From a virus, in IMG/VR virus record IMGVR_UViG_3300005264_000031, positions 1 to 32,625 of that record: 32,625 nucleotides of DNA; one strand, 5' to 3'. A program made the position numbers and the translations under genes. Numbering within the stretch: position 1 is the stretch's first letter; each line of letters opens with the position of its first letter. The notes beneath the pieces are model-generated. The model saw nothing but the letters and a program-made list of their open reading frames with translations, was not told the DNA's origin and did not search any database. Below are positions 8,799 through 15,325 of this stretch, piece by piece.

Positions 8799-8807
8799 CA
8801 GCTACTC

Positions 8808-9503
8808 CTATTCCGGGGCATCGTCAGGGTCATAAGGCCCTGCACCACCCGTGTCGTATGTCCAGTCCGTGTCAGGCACTGTATCGGCCGGAGGGTCGTC
8901 CCACACAATAGTACCATCTTCTCGGTGGCACACGCCAATAGTCTCCAGCGTCGTGGAGATGAGATCGTCGTAAACGTCGATCTCACGGGTGGCAACAATA
9001 TCCACGGTGCCAATGTAGAGACCCTGTTCAATGACTTGAGCCGGGTCAAAGTTTTCGATGTACACTTTGGAGATCCCGTCCACGTCCTGTAGTGCCCGCA
9101 CAGCCAGCCTGGAGGACCAGTCCTGTAGCTCCTCCACCCCAGGGGTGATGGTTGTGTCACTGTCCATGTCCCCTGCCCCTGACTGCCTCTTGATCCGGGA
9201 CTCAAAGTTTCCCGACAAGCACAGGATCCTGAACTTCATCTCGTGGTTGAACCGCCGCTGGGAGGCCGTGTTGGACTCCACACGCCCGGCACCATAGAAC
9301 ACCAACAAACCTGGAAGTCCTGCGTGGAGCCCCAGTTTGATTGTTTCCATGTCGGTGTCGTGGGCGATTCGGGCTATGGATTTCACACACCCCGTACCCC
9401 CTGCACCTGCACCACCGTTCTGGAACTCCAGATCAGCGAAGGCTGTCAGGATGGCCAAACAGGCATTCCGTGGGGTTGCCGACCAATGACCAGTGTCAGC
9501 CAT
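8808..9503 (-). CDS. Mu gp37-like tail terminator (DUF1834-type)
   Basis: This 231-residue protein occupies the gp37 slot between the completion protein and gp38/sheath. It begins with a polar segment and then FQNGGAGAGGTGCVKSIAR, followed by IKLGLHAGLPGLLVFYGAGR, matching the family pattern of an early strand and a Gly-rich turn. Related proteins cap the end of the tail tube and control length. The acidic C-terminus (PYDPDDAPE) is low complexity. Call is from order and pattern. Confidence 0.75.
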   Translation of the reverse strand: MADTGHWSATPRNACLAILTAFADLEFQNGGAGAGGTGCVKSIARIAHDTDMETIKLGLHAGLPGLLVFYGAGRVESNTASQRRFNHEMKFRILCLSGNFESRIKRQSGAGDMDSDTTITPGVEELQDWSSRLAVRALQDVDGISKVYIENFDPAQVIEQGLYIGTVDIVATREIDVYDDLISTTLETIGVCHREDGTIVWDDPPADTVPDTDWTYDTGGAGPYDPDDAPE

Positions 9504-9506
9504 GCG

Positions 9507-10058
9507 TCATCTCCACGGAGCTGCCATGTAATCCTCGATGATCTTTGTCAATCGAGGAACCTGGCTATCCGGGATAACCAGGAAGGGTCGGGCAGGGATC
9601 TTCGAACCGGGGTGTTTCACACTCTTTGCGTACTGGATGGTGCCGGAACTTCCCGCCCATCTCAGTGCCTTACCCGCTTTGGGCTTGATAACGTGGGGTC
9701 TTGTGCGGGCACCTTCCTGTTGGGTTTCCGCGTAGGGGGTCTTCGTTCCGACCTCAGCACCTCTCCTGTTGGTGGAGAAGAGGTTGTCGGCGTCACCTTT
9801 GCTCAGGCTGTTCAGGAGCCTGCCGCTGAGGTTCAGGATCTTTCCCGGAGCTTTCTTGCTGCGCCAGTTCCCGTAACTTCTCGTCCAGGACTTCCACTTG
9901 CGAGGGCGACCTTGCGACCGGAAGTTCTCACGGGCAATCTCCAACCCCTCGTTGCCTACACGATCCCACATGACCCGCATGTTGGCACCCCGACGTTCCG
10001 CTTCTCGCAAGGCAGATCGGAAGTCCCGGTCGTTGACCGTTATGCGGACACCACCCAT
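9507..10058 (-). CDS. Phage virion morphogenesis / tail completion protein (Mu gpG, P2 gpS family)
   Basis: The 183-residue protein has the family hallmark of a short early helix (EARENFRSQGRPRKWKSW) followed by KILNLSGRLLNSLS and a Thr-Pro-Tyr-Ala segment (GTKTPYAETQQEG). These correspond to the conserved W-x-P/K-S and K-I-L-x-x-x-G-x-L-x-x-S-I patterns. It is expected to help join head and tail. In Mu the gene lies between F and I; here it is between gp36 and gp37, so the order has been rearranged. It starts right after the gp36 stop (TAAATG). Confidence 0.85.
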   Translation of the reverse strand: MGGVRITVNDRDFRSALREAERRGANMRVMWDRVGNEGLEIARENFRSQGRPRKWKSWTRSYGNWRSKKAPGKILNLSGRLLNSLSKGDADNLFSTNRRGAEVGTKTPYAETQQEGARTRPHVIKPKAGKALRWAGSSGTIQYAKSVKHPGSKIPARPFLVIPDSQVPRLTKIIEDYMAAPWR

Positions 10059-10565
10059 TTAGAATTCTCCCAACGTGCCGTTTGTTGTGCTGGAAGGCAG
10101 GACAAACAGGTTTGTGGGACCCGAGTCGGTTGCGCCCATCTTGGAGCTTGCGGCTGGAGTGGGTTCCACACCCAAATCCAGCTTCCCCTGGTTGATCTTC
10201 TCCAGTTGTTTGACCCGCATCAGGTACTCGTCCTTGACGGCCTCGGGGAGTCCGAAGGATCCGTAACGTCGGACGTGCAGGTAATACACAGCCAGGGAAA
10301 TGGAGATGACGTTGATCAGGGAGCCGACAGGGGCGTCCATGGGCACGGCGTAACGAGCTTGGGCGTACCCGTCGATTTCACCGTCGGCCTTTCGGATGGC
10401 CTCGGTGATACGGGCTTGGGTGGTGGCGGTCTCGGCAGCCACACCCTCGTCGTTCGAGAGTGCCAACACCTTGACTGCGGTGATGGCACTCTCGATCTGG
10501 GCTTTGGTGCTGTAGGCCACGGTATCCTCGCTCTCAATGCCCCGTATGCGTTTAGCAAGGGCCAT
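10059..10565 (-). CDS. Mu gp36-like head-tail connector (DUF1320)
   Basis: This 168-residue protein lies directly after the major capsid gene, as Mu gp36 does. The helical region with the pattern AEIDGYAQARYAVPMDAP (here GEIDGYAQARYAVPMDAPVG) and the Tyr-Tyr-Leu-His-x-Arg-Arg stretch that follows are typical of DUF1320 adaptor proteins. The C-terminus (residues about 130-168) is low complexity, rich in Ser, Gly and Thr. It should sit at the head-tail junction. Confidence 0.85.
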   Translation of the reverse strand: MALAKRIRGIESEDTVAYSTKAQIESAITAVKVLALSNDEGVAAETATTQARITEAIRKADGEIDGYAQARYAVPMDAPVGSLINVISISLAVYYLHVRRYGSFGLPEAVKDEYLMRVKQLEKINQGKLDLGVEPTPAASSKMGATDSGPTNLFVLPSSTTNGTLGEF

Positions 10566-10590
10566 GCGGGGCCGTGGTTAGGTGGGGGTC

Positions 10591-10611
10591 GGGGGCTCCT
10601 TTAGAGCCCCC
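10591..10611 (-). other. Stem-loop after the major capsid gene
   Basis: GGGGGCTC and GAGCCCCC form a perfect 8-bp stem with a 5-base loop in the short gap between the capsid stop (10622) and the gp36 start (10565). No U-tract follows on the minus strand. It mirrors the hairpin upstream of the capsid gene and may control RNA processing or expression level. Confidence 0.55.
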
Positions 10612-10621
10612 AAACGTGCTG

Positions 10622-11524
10622 TTACACACCCACGTCGAAGTACATCTTCTGCCAGATCCCGTAGCCGTAACCACCCCGGTAATCGGCACCGTAGCGAACT
10701 TCACGGACGTTGAAGATCTGCTCGTCGTCCATCTTGTCCATGGCGGAGAAGGCCACTTTGCGGCGATCCTGCTTGATGAACGGGCGGGTCACGCCACGGT
10801 TGTCGAGCAGGCCCCAGTTCGTCTGGGTGGTCAGGCCGGGGATGATGATGACATCCACGAGGTCTTTGTTGGGGTTGGAGGCCCCGGAAGCCAGGCGGTC
10901 CACCTTCACGATCTCGTTGGCCGTGCCACGCTGGGTACTGGACGTCCACAGGTGGGTGGGGCGGATACCGAGAAGCTCACCACGGTCGTCTTTCAACTCC
11001 GTCATGTTGGCGTAGGCTGTCTCGAAGTTCGTCGCACTCAGGGCCGTGGTTCCACGGTTGGACTGGGTGCCGGAGGTGCCCTCGGCGTGGGTCGTCGAGA
11101 AAAATGCCTGGCCGTCGTAGGCCAACTCGGTGGACCCGTTCTCGATGAGGCTCACGAAGGAGTTGAAAACGTGCTTTTTGAACTTCTCGGCAAGGCCCAG
11201 AACCCGAGGCTGAATTTGACCAAGCTGGTCGTCCTCGATGAGGTCCAGGGGGCAGCGGAATCCATTGGCAAAGTTGGAGTTTTTGATGGAGATGCCCTTC
11301 TGGAGCAGGGCGCTCATTGGACGCTCGTCGATCCACTCTTCCATGGAGGGGTTTTCACCCAGCCAGTTGTAGTCCTCGATGGCTCCGGTGGAGTTCATTT
11401 CCATCATGAACATCATGGCGATGGCCATCAGTTCGTCGTCGTTGCTGATCTCTTCGTTGAAGAGTGCCCTGAGGCCACGGGTCAGCGCCCTCAAGACCGT
11501 CGGATTGGTTGCTACGAGTCCCAT
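10622..11524 (-). CDS. Major capsid protein (Mu gpT-like)
   Basis: This 300-residue protein has the length of the Mu T family and its typical features: an early line PTVLRALTRGLRALFNEE, then WLGENPSMEEWIDERP followed by a Lys-Asn-Phe-like strand (ISIKNSNFANGF). FFSTTHAEGTSGTQSNRG and the C-terminal GADYRGGYGYGIWQKMY also match the family (the last being the usual R-x-x-x-G-Y-G-x-W-Q pattern). It forms the HK97-like shell. It follows the cement protein gene and has GGAG 5-6 bases before the ATG. Hairpins flank the gene on both sides. Confidence 0.93.
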   Translation of the reverse strand: MGLVATNPTVLRALTRGLRALFNEEISNDDELMAIAMMFMMEMNSTGAIEDYNWLGENPSMEEWIDERPMSALLQKGISIKNSNFANGFRCPLDLIEDDQLGQIQPRVLGLAEKFKKHVFNSFVSLIENGSTELAYDGQAFFSTTHAEGTSGTQSNRGTTALSATNFETAYANMTELKDDRGELLGIRPTHLWTSSTQRGTANEIVKVDRLASGASNPNKDLVDVIIIPGLTTQTNWGLLDNRGVTRPFIKQDRRKVAFSAMDKMDDEQIFNVREVRYGADYRGGYGYGIWQKMYFDVGV

Positions 11525-11553
11525 TTGGATCTCCTTGTCGGTGGCGCTGTTTT

Positions 11554-11583
11554 AATGCCCCATCCTTTGTTGGATGGGGCATT
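11554..11583 (-). other. Stem-loop between cement and capsid genes
   Basis: AATGCCCCATCC and GGATGGGGCATT form a perfect 12-bp stem with a 6-base loop, in the 74-base gap between the cement stop (11599) and the capsid start (11524). The bases after it on the minus strand are A-rich, not U-rich, so a canonical terminator is unlikely. A processing, pausing or mRNA-stability role is possible. Confidence 0.6.
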
Positions 11584-11598
11584 AGGCCCCGTGGTTTC

Positions 11599-13137
11599 TT
11601 ACAGTTCCTCACAGATGAAATCGACCGAGTAGCCGTCTCCGGCCCCTCCACCACCCTCGGTGCAGGTGATGTCGGTGTCGAAATTCGCCAGCATGGCTGT
11701 GGTGCCGGGAGTTTTGTTCTCACCCGCCACGGCCGCACCCGTGATAGTCACGTCGTAGTTGGTCGTGCCGTCCGTCAGGCTGATGGTGCAAACGACGGCC
11801 CCGCCGGGAGCCGTCTCGGCGTTTGCAAAGGCGGAGATGACCCGGTATTTCCGGGGGAACTCCATATCTGTCCGCATGTTCACGGCACCACCACCGGGGG
11901 CTGCACCGTAGTAGCCGTGGATGATGAACATCCGACCACGGCTGCCTCCGACGTCGATGTCGTAGGGTTCGTCCGTGGCGTCGTCCATCAGCAGGTTGCC
12001 ATGGGTAGCTGCGGTGAACTGCTCCAGTTTCCCGGCGTACACGTCACCGGGGGTCAGGGAGACCGTGGTGACGTCGGACACGTAGAGGGGCTTGCCCACG
12101 TCGTCGTCCGTCAGGCCAGCGGCCGTCATGCGGATGCGACCCTGCTGTTTCAGGGTGACGCTCAGGTCACCGTCGGCCCCACCCGTGTTGTCCTGGGAGT
12201 CCATGGCCACACCGGCAAAGGCCACACAATCAGCGTCGTTGGCCCGGAGGGCGTAACCGTCGGCGTCACCGCCGATCAACTCACCGGCGGTGATGACCTT
12301 GTTGGCGGCCACGCCGAACTGCTTGCCCATGGGAACCTGGGAGGCCCCGCCGATATCCACGACAGCCACGGTGGCGCTGGAAAACTCGGCCAGGATACCC
12401 GCCGACATGCGGCCGGGAACCAGGGTGACGTTTGTGGCTGTGGAGACAAAAACTTCTTTGCCCACGTCCGCCTCGGCCAGGCCCGCAGCGGTGAAGCTGC
12501 GAACGCCGTCACGGGCGACGAAACAGTCGATGTCGCCGTTTGCCCCACCTGTATTGTCGGCCGCCTCAAGGGCCTGCCCGACAAACTTCACGGCGGTCAC
12601 GTCGTTGGCGGCGACGAGATATCCGTCGGCGTCCATGGCCACCAAATCGTTGGCGGCAATGACCTTGTTGGCGGCAACACCCAGGCTGCGGCGTTCATCG
12701 GCACTCTCGGAATCCGGCTGCGGGATGGCGGCACTGATGTCCACCAGGGCTTCGGTTGCCGAGGTAAAACGGACCAGCTTCCCGGCGTACTGCTCGGTCG
12801 GGGCCACCTGCACCGTCTGGTTGTCGGCCCAGTACAAGTCGACCATCTGGTCGGTGATGGCCAGTCCTGCGGAGACCATGGCGAAGATGCCACGGGTGTG
12901 GACCTGGACGTCCAGGTCTCCGGCGGAGCCGAAGCCCTCAGCCGTGGTATTGCGGACCTGGGAGTTGCAGATACCGACAAATTTCAGGGCTGCGGAATCG
13001 GTCAGGGCAACTGCGTAACCGGCGGCATTCACACCGATAGCAGTCCCTGCGTAAAGAGTGGTAGCGGCAGCGACGGGGTACGCGACGAGCCCCTCGTCAA
13101 AGGACTTGGCTTCTCGGTCAGCGGCGATGGCAGTCAT
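11599..13137 (-). CDS. Capsid cement/decoration protein with three tandem DUF2190-like repeats
   Basis: This 512-residue protein contains three related segments at about residues 17-137, 151-262 and 272-386. Each has a line like GVAANKVI, then a DADGY turn, an F-V-G or F-A-G strand (for example VKFVGQAL), a D-N-T-G-G-A-x-G-D stretch in repeats 2 and 3, a T-A-A-G-L turn and VYAGKL/AGIL strands. Repeat spacing is about 120 residues. This resembles the DUF2190 decoration fold, normally one domain per chain. A separate beta-rich domain (about 400-512) follows, with FPRKYRVISAFANA, suggesting an exposed knob. The call to a capsid role rests on the repeats and on its place between scaffold/protease and capsid. 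Confidence 0.8.
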   Translation of the reverse strand: MTAIAADREAKSFDEGLVAYPVAAATTLYAGTAIGVNAAGYAVALTDSAALKFVGICNSQVRNTTAEGFGSAGDLDVQVHTRGIFAMVSAGLAITDQMVDLYWADNQTVQVAPTEQYAGKLVRFTSATEALVDISAAIPQPDSESADERRSLGVAANKVIAANDLVAMDADGYLVAANDVTAVKFVGQALEAADNTGGANGDIDCFVARDGVRSFTAAGLAEADVGKEVFVSTATNVTLVPGRMSAGILAEFSSATVAVVDIGGASQVPMGKQFGVAANKVITAGELIGGDADGYALRANDADCVAFAGVAMDSQDNTGGADGDLSVTLKQQGRIRMTAAGLTDDDVGKPLYVSDVTTVSLTPGDVYAGKLEQFTAATHGNLLMDDATDEPYDIDVGGSRGRMFIIHGYYGAAPGGGAVNMRTDMEFPRKYRVISAFANAETAPGGAVVCTISLTDGTTNYDVTITGAAVAGENKTPGTTAMLANFDTDITCTEGGGGAGDGYSVDFICEEL

Positions 13138-13162
13138 AGTGTGCTCCTGTTATCCCGAGGGA

Positions 13163-13672
13163 TTAGGCGGTGACCCGGTTGTGCTTGTTGAAGACCTCGG
13201 TGGAGAGGCCCAGTTGGCGGTTGATCTCGGCCTGGGTGTCGTCCAGATCGACCTTTGGAGCGGTCTTCGGTGTGGGCGTGCCGTCACCGACAGGGGTGAC
13301 CCTGGGCATCGTGGCACTCAGGGCCGCAAAACGCTCGGGATCCTGCTTGGCCAGGTCCAGGTGGGCCTTGAAATGCTCGGTGTCGTCCCCGAGGATCTTG
13401 CCCTCTTTCTGGGCGGCCTTGACGGCGGACAGGGCCAGGGCGTCCTTACGCTCCTGTTCCCGGACCTGCTCGGCAGCCTCAAGGGCGGCCAGGCGGCTCG
13501 TGGTGGCGTCGGCACTCAGGGCCTTGGCCTTGATCTCGGCCAGGGAGGCGGCCTTGTCGTCGCCGGGGATGGCGGCACTCAGGGCAACGTGGTTCTTGAT
13601 GGCGTTTTTCACGTCGTCGTCCGAGGCGTTCTCGGAGAGGCCCAACAGGGCGATGAGGGCGTTCTTGTCCAT
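13163..13672 (-). CDS. Nested scaffold protein (Mu gpZ-like), internal in-frame start
   Basis: Inside the protease gene an in-frame ATG at 13672 opens MDKNALIALLGLSENASDDD. AGGAG lies nine bases upstream, a better ribosome site than that of the full-length start. The 169-residue product would be just the helical scaffold without the protease domain. Mu makes its scaffold Z this way from the 3' part of I, so the arrangement is known; here the sequence evidence is the strong internal ribosome site at the domain border. Confidence 0.7.
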   Translation of the reverse strand: MDKNALIALLGLSENASDDDVKNAIKNHVALSAAIPGDDKAASLAEIKAKALSADATTSRLAALEAAEQVREQERKDALALSAVKAAQKEGKILGDDTEHFKAHLDLAKQDPERFAALSATMPRVTPVGDGTPTPKTAPKVDLDDTQAEINRQLGLSTEVFNKHNRVTA

Positions 13673-14248
13673 GTTGTTGTGCTCCTGGTAAGGGTTGCCT
13701 GTAAACAGGCGGCCCGCGTCGTCACTGTTGGCTCGGATTTCTCCCAACTCCTCCATAAACGGATGGATAGTCAGGGCGATGCTACGGAGGCTCGCACCTC
13801 CCCATTTCCCGGTCACTCGATCAATCGTGTTGAACCGGAACTCCGCACTCACGTACCGGTATTCCTTGGCCTGGATATGGGCCAGGGCCTTCGCCGTGAA
13901 GTCGGGTTTGACGAAGAGTTTTGGGATACCGTCAACTTTTCGGAGTTCCAGATTTCCCGGCTCGACCCACCCGGCTGCGATAGCTCGGGTTCCATTCCCC
14001 ATGAAGCTGTCGTGGCCGTATTCGAAGGGTGTGGCATTCTTACGGGAGTTCCCGTAAGTCACCGCCTGATCGAGCATGGCCTCGGTGATCTCGAACTCAC
14101 CCTGCCAGTGACCTTTCCAGGCTCCTGTTTGCAGGACTTCAATATACCCGTCGAAATCTTCAGGGGGGTCGGCGAGAAGGGTTGTGGACAGATCCAACGA
14201 CCCAAAGATGAGAGTTTTTTCTTTCACGGTTTTTAGTTTGGAGTACAC
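13163..14248 (-). CDS. Capsid protease-scaffold (Mu gpI-like)
   Basis: The 361-residue protein has the N-terminal protease pattern of the Mu I family: IEVLQTGAWKGHWQGEFEIT, an early PFEYGHDS with the candidate catalytic His, and later YRYVSAEFRFNTID, where the Ser would be the nucleophile and downstream Ile-Ala-Leu-Thr-Ile-His-Pro is typical. The C-terminal half (from about residue 193) is a charged helical scaffold. The start is uncertain: GTG codons at 14248 and 14227 are both possible and neither has a strong ribosome site. An internal start makes a separate scaffold (see 13672). Position before the cement and capsid genes fits. Confidence 0.85.
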   Translation of the reverse strand: MYSKLKTVKEKTLIFGSLDLSTTLLADPPEDFDGYIEVLQTGAWKGHWQGEFEITEAMLDQAVTYGNSRKNATPFEYGHDSFMGNGTRAIAAGWVEPGNLELRKVDGIPKLFVKPDFTAKALAHIQAKEYRYVSAEFRFNTIDRVTGKWGGASLRSIALTIHPFMEELGEIRANSDDAGRLFTGNPYQEHNNMDKNALIALLGLSENASDDDVKNAIKNHVALSAAIPGDDKAASLAEIKAKALSADATTSRLAALEAAEQVREQERKDALALSAVKAAQKEGKILGDDTEHFKAHLDLAKQDPERFAALSATMPRVTPVGDGTPTPKTAPKVDLDDTQAEINRQLGLSTEVFNKHNRVTA

Positions 14249-14344
14249 ACCACGGGTCCGTCAAGTGCCTGTAATGCCTGCATATTTTGGTATGTGTGGG
14301 TATATGGATGGATTGTGGGGGTATCTGGGGGTATACTAGTGGAC
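14249..14344 (+). promoter_or_regulatory. Divergent control region with phased GGTAT repeats and a TATACT -10
   Basis: The gap between the protease gene (minus) and the plus-strand cassette holds four GGTAT copies at 14289, 14299, 14320 and 14330, spaced 10, 21 and 10 bases, i.e. on one face of the helix. A TATACT hexamer at 14332-14337 lies only seven bases before the ATG at 14345, placing transcription start close to the initiation codon, so the HTH message may be leaderless. No good -35 is visible, so an activator may be needed. The repeats look like an operator for the HTH protein encoded next; that is inference. Confidence 0.5.
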
Positions 14345-14539
14345 ATGGACACTAAAAAAAAGTTTCTGAGAACCGAAGATTTGGCACAAATCCTCCAACT
14401 ACAGCCGGATACGATTAGCAAGTGGAGACGGCGTGGCAGGGGTCCGAAGTACGTGCGGGTCGGTGGTGCGGTGCGTTATAGGCCCGAGGACGTGGACGCC
14501 TGGGTGCAGGCTGGTGAGGTGTTTAATGGAAGAATTTAA
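14345..14539 (+). CDS. Small excisionase/AlpA-type helix-turn-helix protein
   Basis: This 64-residue protein begins MDTKKKFLRTEDLAQILQLQ and carries the complete MerR-like excisionase helix-turn-helix. Helices 1-2 are about residues 9-30 (DLAQILQLQPDTISKWRRRG), followed by a wing (PKYVRVGGAVRYRPEDVDAW). It starts the only plus-strand operon and overlaps the next gene by 14 bases. There is no clear ribosome site, and a TATACT -10 lies seven bases upstream of the ATG, so it may be leaderless. It probably regulates its own divergent promoter or nearby genes. There is no integrase here to partner it as a classic Xis. Confidence 0.8.
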   Translation: MDTKKKFLRTEDLAQILQLQPDTISKWRRRGRGPKYVRVGGAVRYRPEDVDAWVQAGEVFNGRI

Positions 14540-14804
14540 GGAATGTGCTGAGTGTACCTCCAAGCCGGGAATGATCCAATTGTGCCCTTCTTGTTTGCAC
14601 AACCGGGATCTTATCGCCCGCCTGCAAGAGGAATTGAAGCAGGAGCCCCCGGTCTCCTACCTTATCCAAACCTACTCCTGTCCTGGTGGAGGTCACCCTC
14701 TTTGCAGATCCAACGACGGCAAAGTGTTGACGTGCCTCCTTCCGGGTTGTCGTTATCACGGCAAACAATACCGGGCACCCAGCGTTGTACTGGAGGAGAT
14801 CTGA
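14526..14804 (+). CDS. Cys-rich putative zinc protein
   Basis: The 92-residue protein starts at an ATG inside the end of the HTH gene (14-base overlap) with GAGGTG upstream. It has two cysteine pairs near the N-terminus (CAEC and CPSC within residues 7-26) and a second group near the C-terminus (CPGGGHPLC and CLLPGCRYHG). Such CxxC pairs usually bind zinc. I do not recognise a family. The TGA stop overlaps the next ATG by one base, so the two are coupled. Function unknown; a role in nucleic-acid binding or as a phage inhibitor protein is possible but not shown. Confidence 0.75.
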   Translation: MEEFKECAECTSKPGMIQLCPSCLHNRDLIARLQEELKQEPPVSYLIQTYSCPGGGHPLCRSNDGKVLTCLLPGCRYHGKQYRAPSVVLEEI

Positions 14805-15034
14805 TGAGTGACAGTTGGCTGGACGAAGTGGATCACAAGTGGAGCCTGTATCAGTGTCCACGGTGTATGCGGAGTTTCCGTGTCGAGGGGGCCACACGTC
14901 GGATACGAATCAAAACGATGGACGACAGGGTGAAGGCCGGGTGGGTTTGTGTTGAGTGCGATATCTCGATCAGGATGGAGGAGGGTCGCCCGACCCAACC
15001 GGCGTTAGAACGGTGGCGGGATCTACACCGTTGA
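14804..15034 (+). CDS. Small Cys-rich protein, third gene of the plus-strand cassette
   Basis: The 76-residue protein has a strong ribosome site (GGAGGAG about seven bases before the ATG) and overlaps the previous stop (TGATG). It has two CxxC pairs (YQCPRCMRSF and WVCVECDIS), a single zinc-ribbon-like unit, and a basic middle stretch (RRIRIKTMDDRVKAG). It has no recognised family. It ends just before the decayed HNH gene on the opposite strand. A DNA- or RNA-binding adaptor role is plausible; unproven. Confidence 0.75.
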   Translation: MSDSWLDEVDHKWSLYQCPRCMRSFRVEGATRRIRIKTMDDRVKAGWVCVECDISIRMEEGRPTQPALERWRDLHR

Positions 15035-15313
15035 ACCAGCCCCAGGTTCTTCTACTTTTAACATCACCAATGGTCGCCCGGCTTACACCATATTCAACGG
15101 CAATTGCCGTTTGAACTCCGCCGTCCTTGCGGATGGCCAGGACATCTTGTTCGGTGGATCTCCGTCGTTGTGGCAGCACTCCATTTTGTCTGGGCAGGGT
15201 GAGATGAAGGCGGAGAGGACAATCCGGGATACGCTGTGTGTTTTTGTCACCCCATCACGGCTGAGAACGACTTGGAGGTTCCGGGGGTCATCACACCCCC
15301 GGAACCTCCACAA
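14970..15313 (-). pseudogene. Decayed HNH homing endonuclease gene with internal deletion
   Basis: Two pieces in different frames belong together. The first (from about 15313) reads LQVVLSRDGVTKTHSVSRIV and then FISPCPDKMECCHNDGDPPN, the conserved core of phage HNH endonucleases with the metal-binding His-Asn-Asp. The second reads STEQDVLAIRKDGGVQTAIA then YGVSRATIGDVKSRRTW, the usual C-terminal helix-turn-helix. The normal linker of about 40 residues (R-x-x-N-L-x-W region) is missing and the frame changes at about 15163, so a deletion has fused them. The first frame follows the portal stop directly, with only a TTG as possible start. The 3' end overlaps the plus-strand gene ending at 15034. 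A perfect 16-bp palindrome, AACGGCAATTGCCGTT, lies at 15096-15111. Confidence 0.7.
15274..15309. terminator. Perfect 15-bp hairpin between convergent transcripts
   Basis: GGAGGTTCCGGGGGT and ACCCCCGGAACCTCC pair perfectly over 15 bp around the six-base loop CATCAC. It lies just past the portal stop (15326) and faces the plus-strand cassette ending at 15034, so it could end transcripts from both directions. Neither side has a clear U-run, so it is not a textbook intrinsic terminator. It overlaps the first codons of the HNH remnant. Confidence 0.55.
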
Positions 15314-15325
15314 GTTCTTCCAGGT

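Noticed and set aside
9243-10604. 453-codon plus-strand open frame over gp37/G/gp36
   Set aside because: Spans three coupled minus-strand genes with known families, so it is a shadow.
11509-13173. 554-codon plus-strand open frame over the cement gene
   Set aside because: Antisense shadow of the repeat protein; Gly/Val/His-rich low-complexity translation with no domain.
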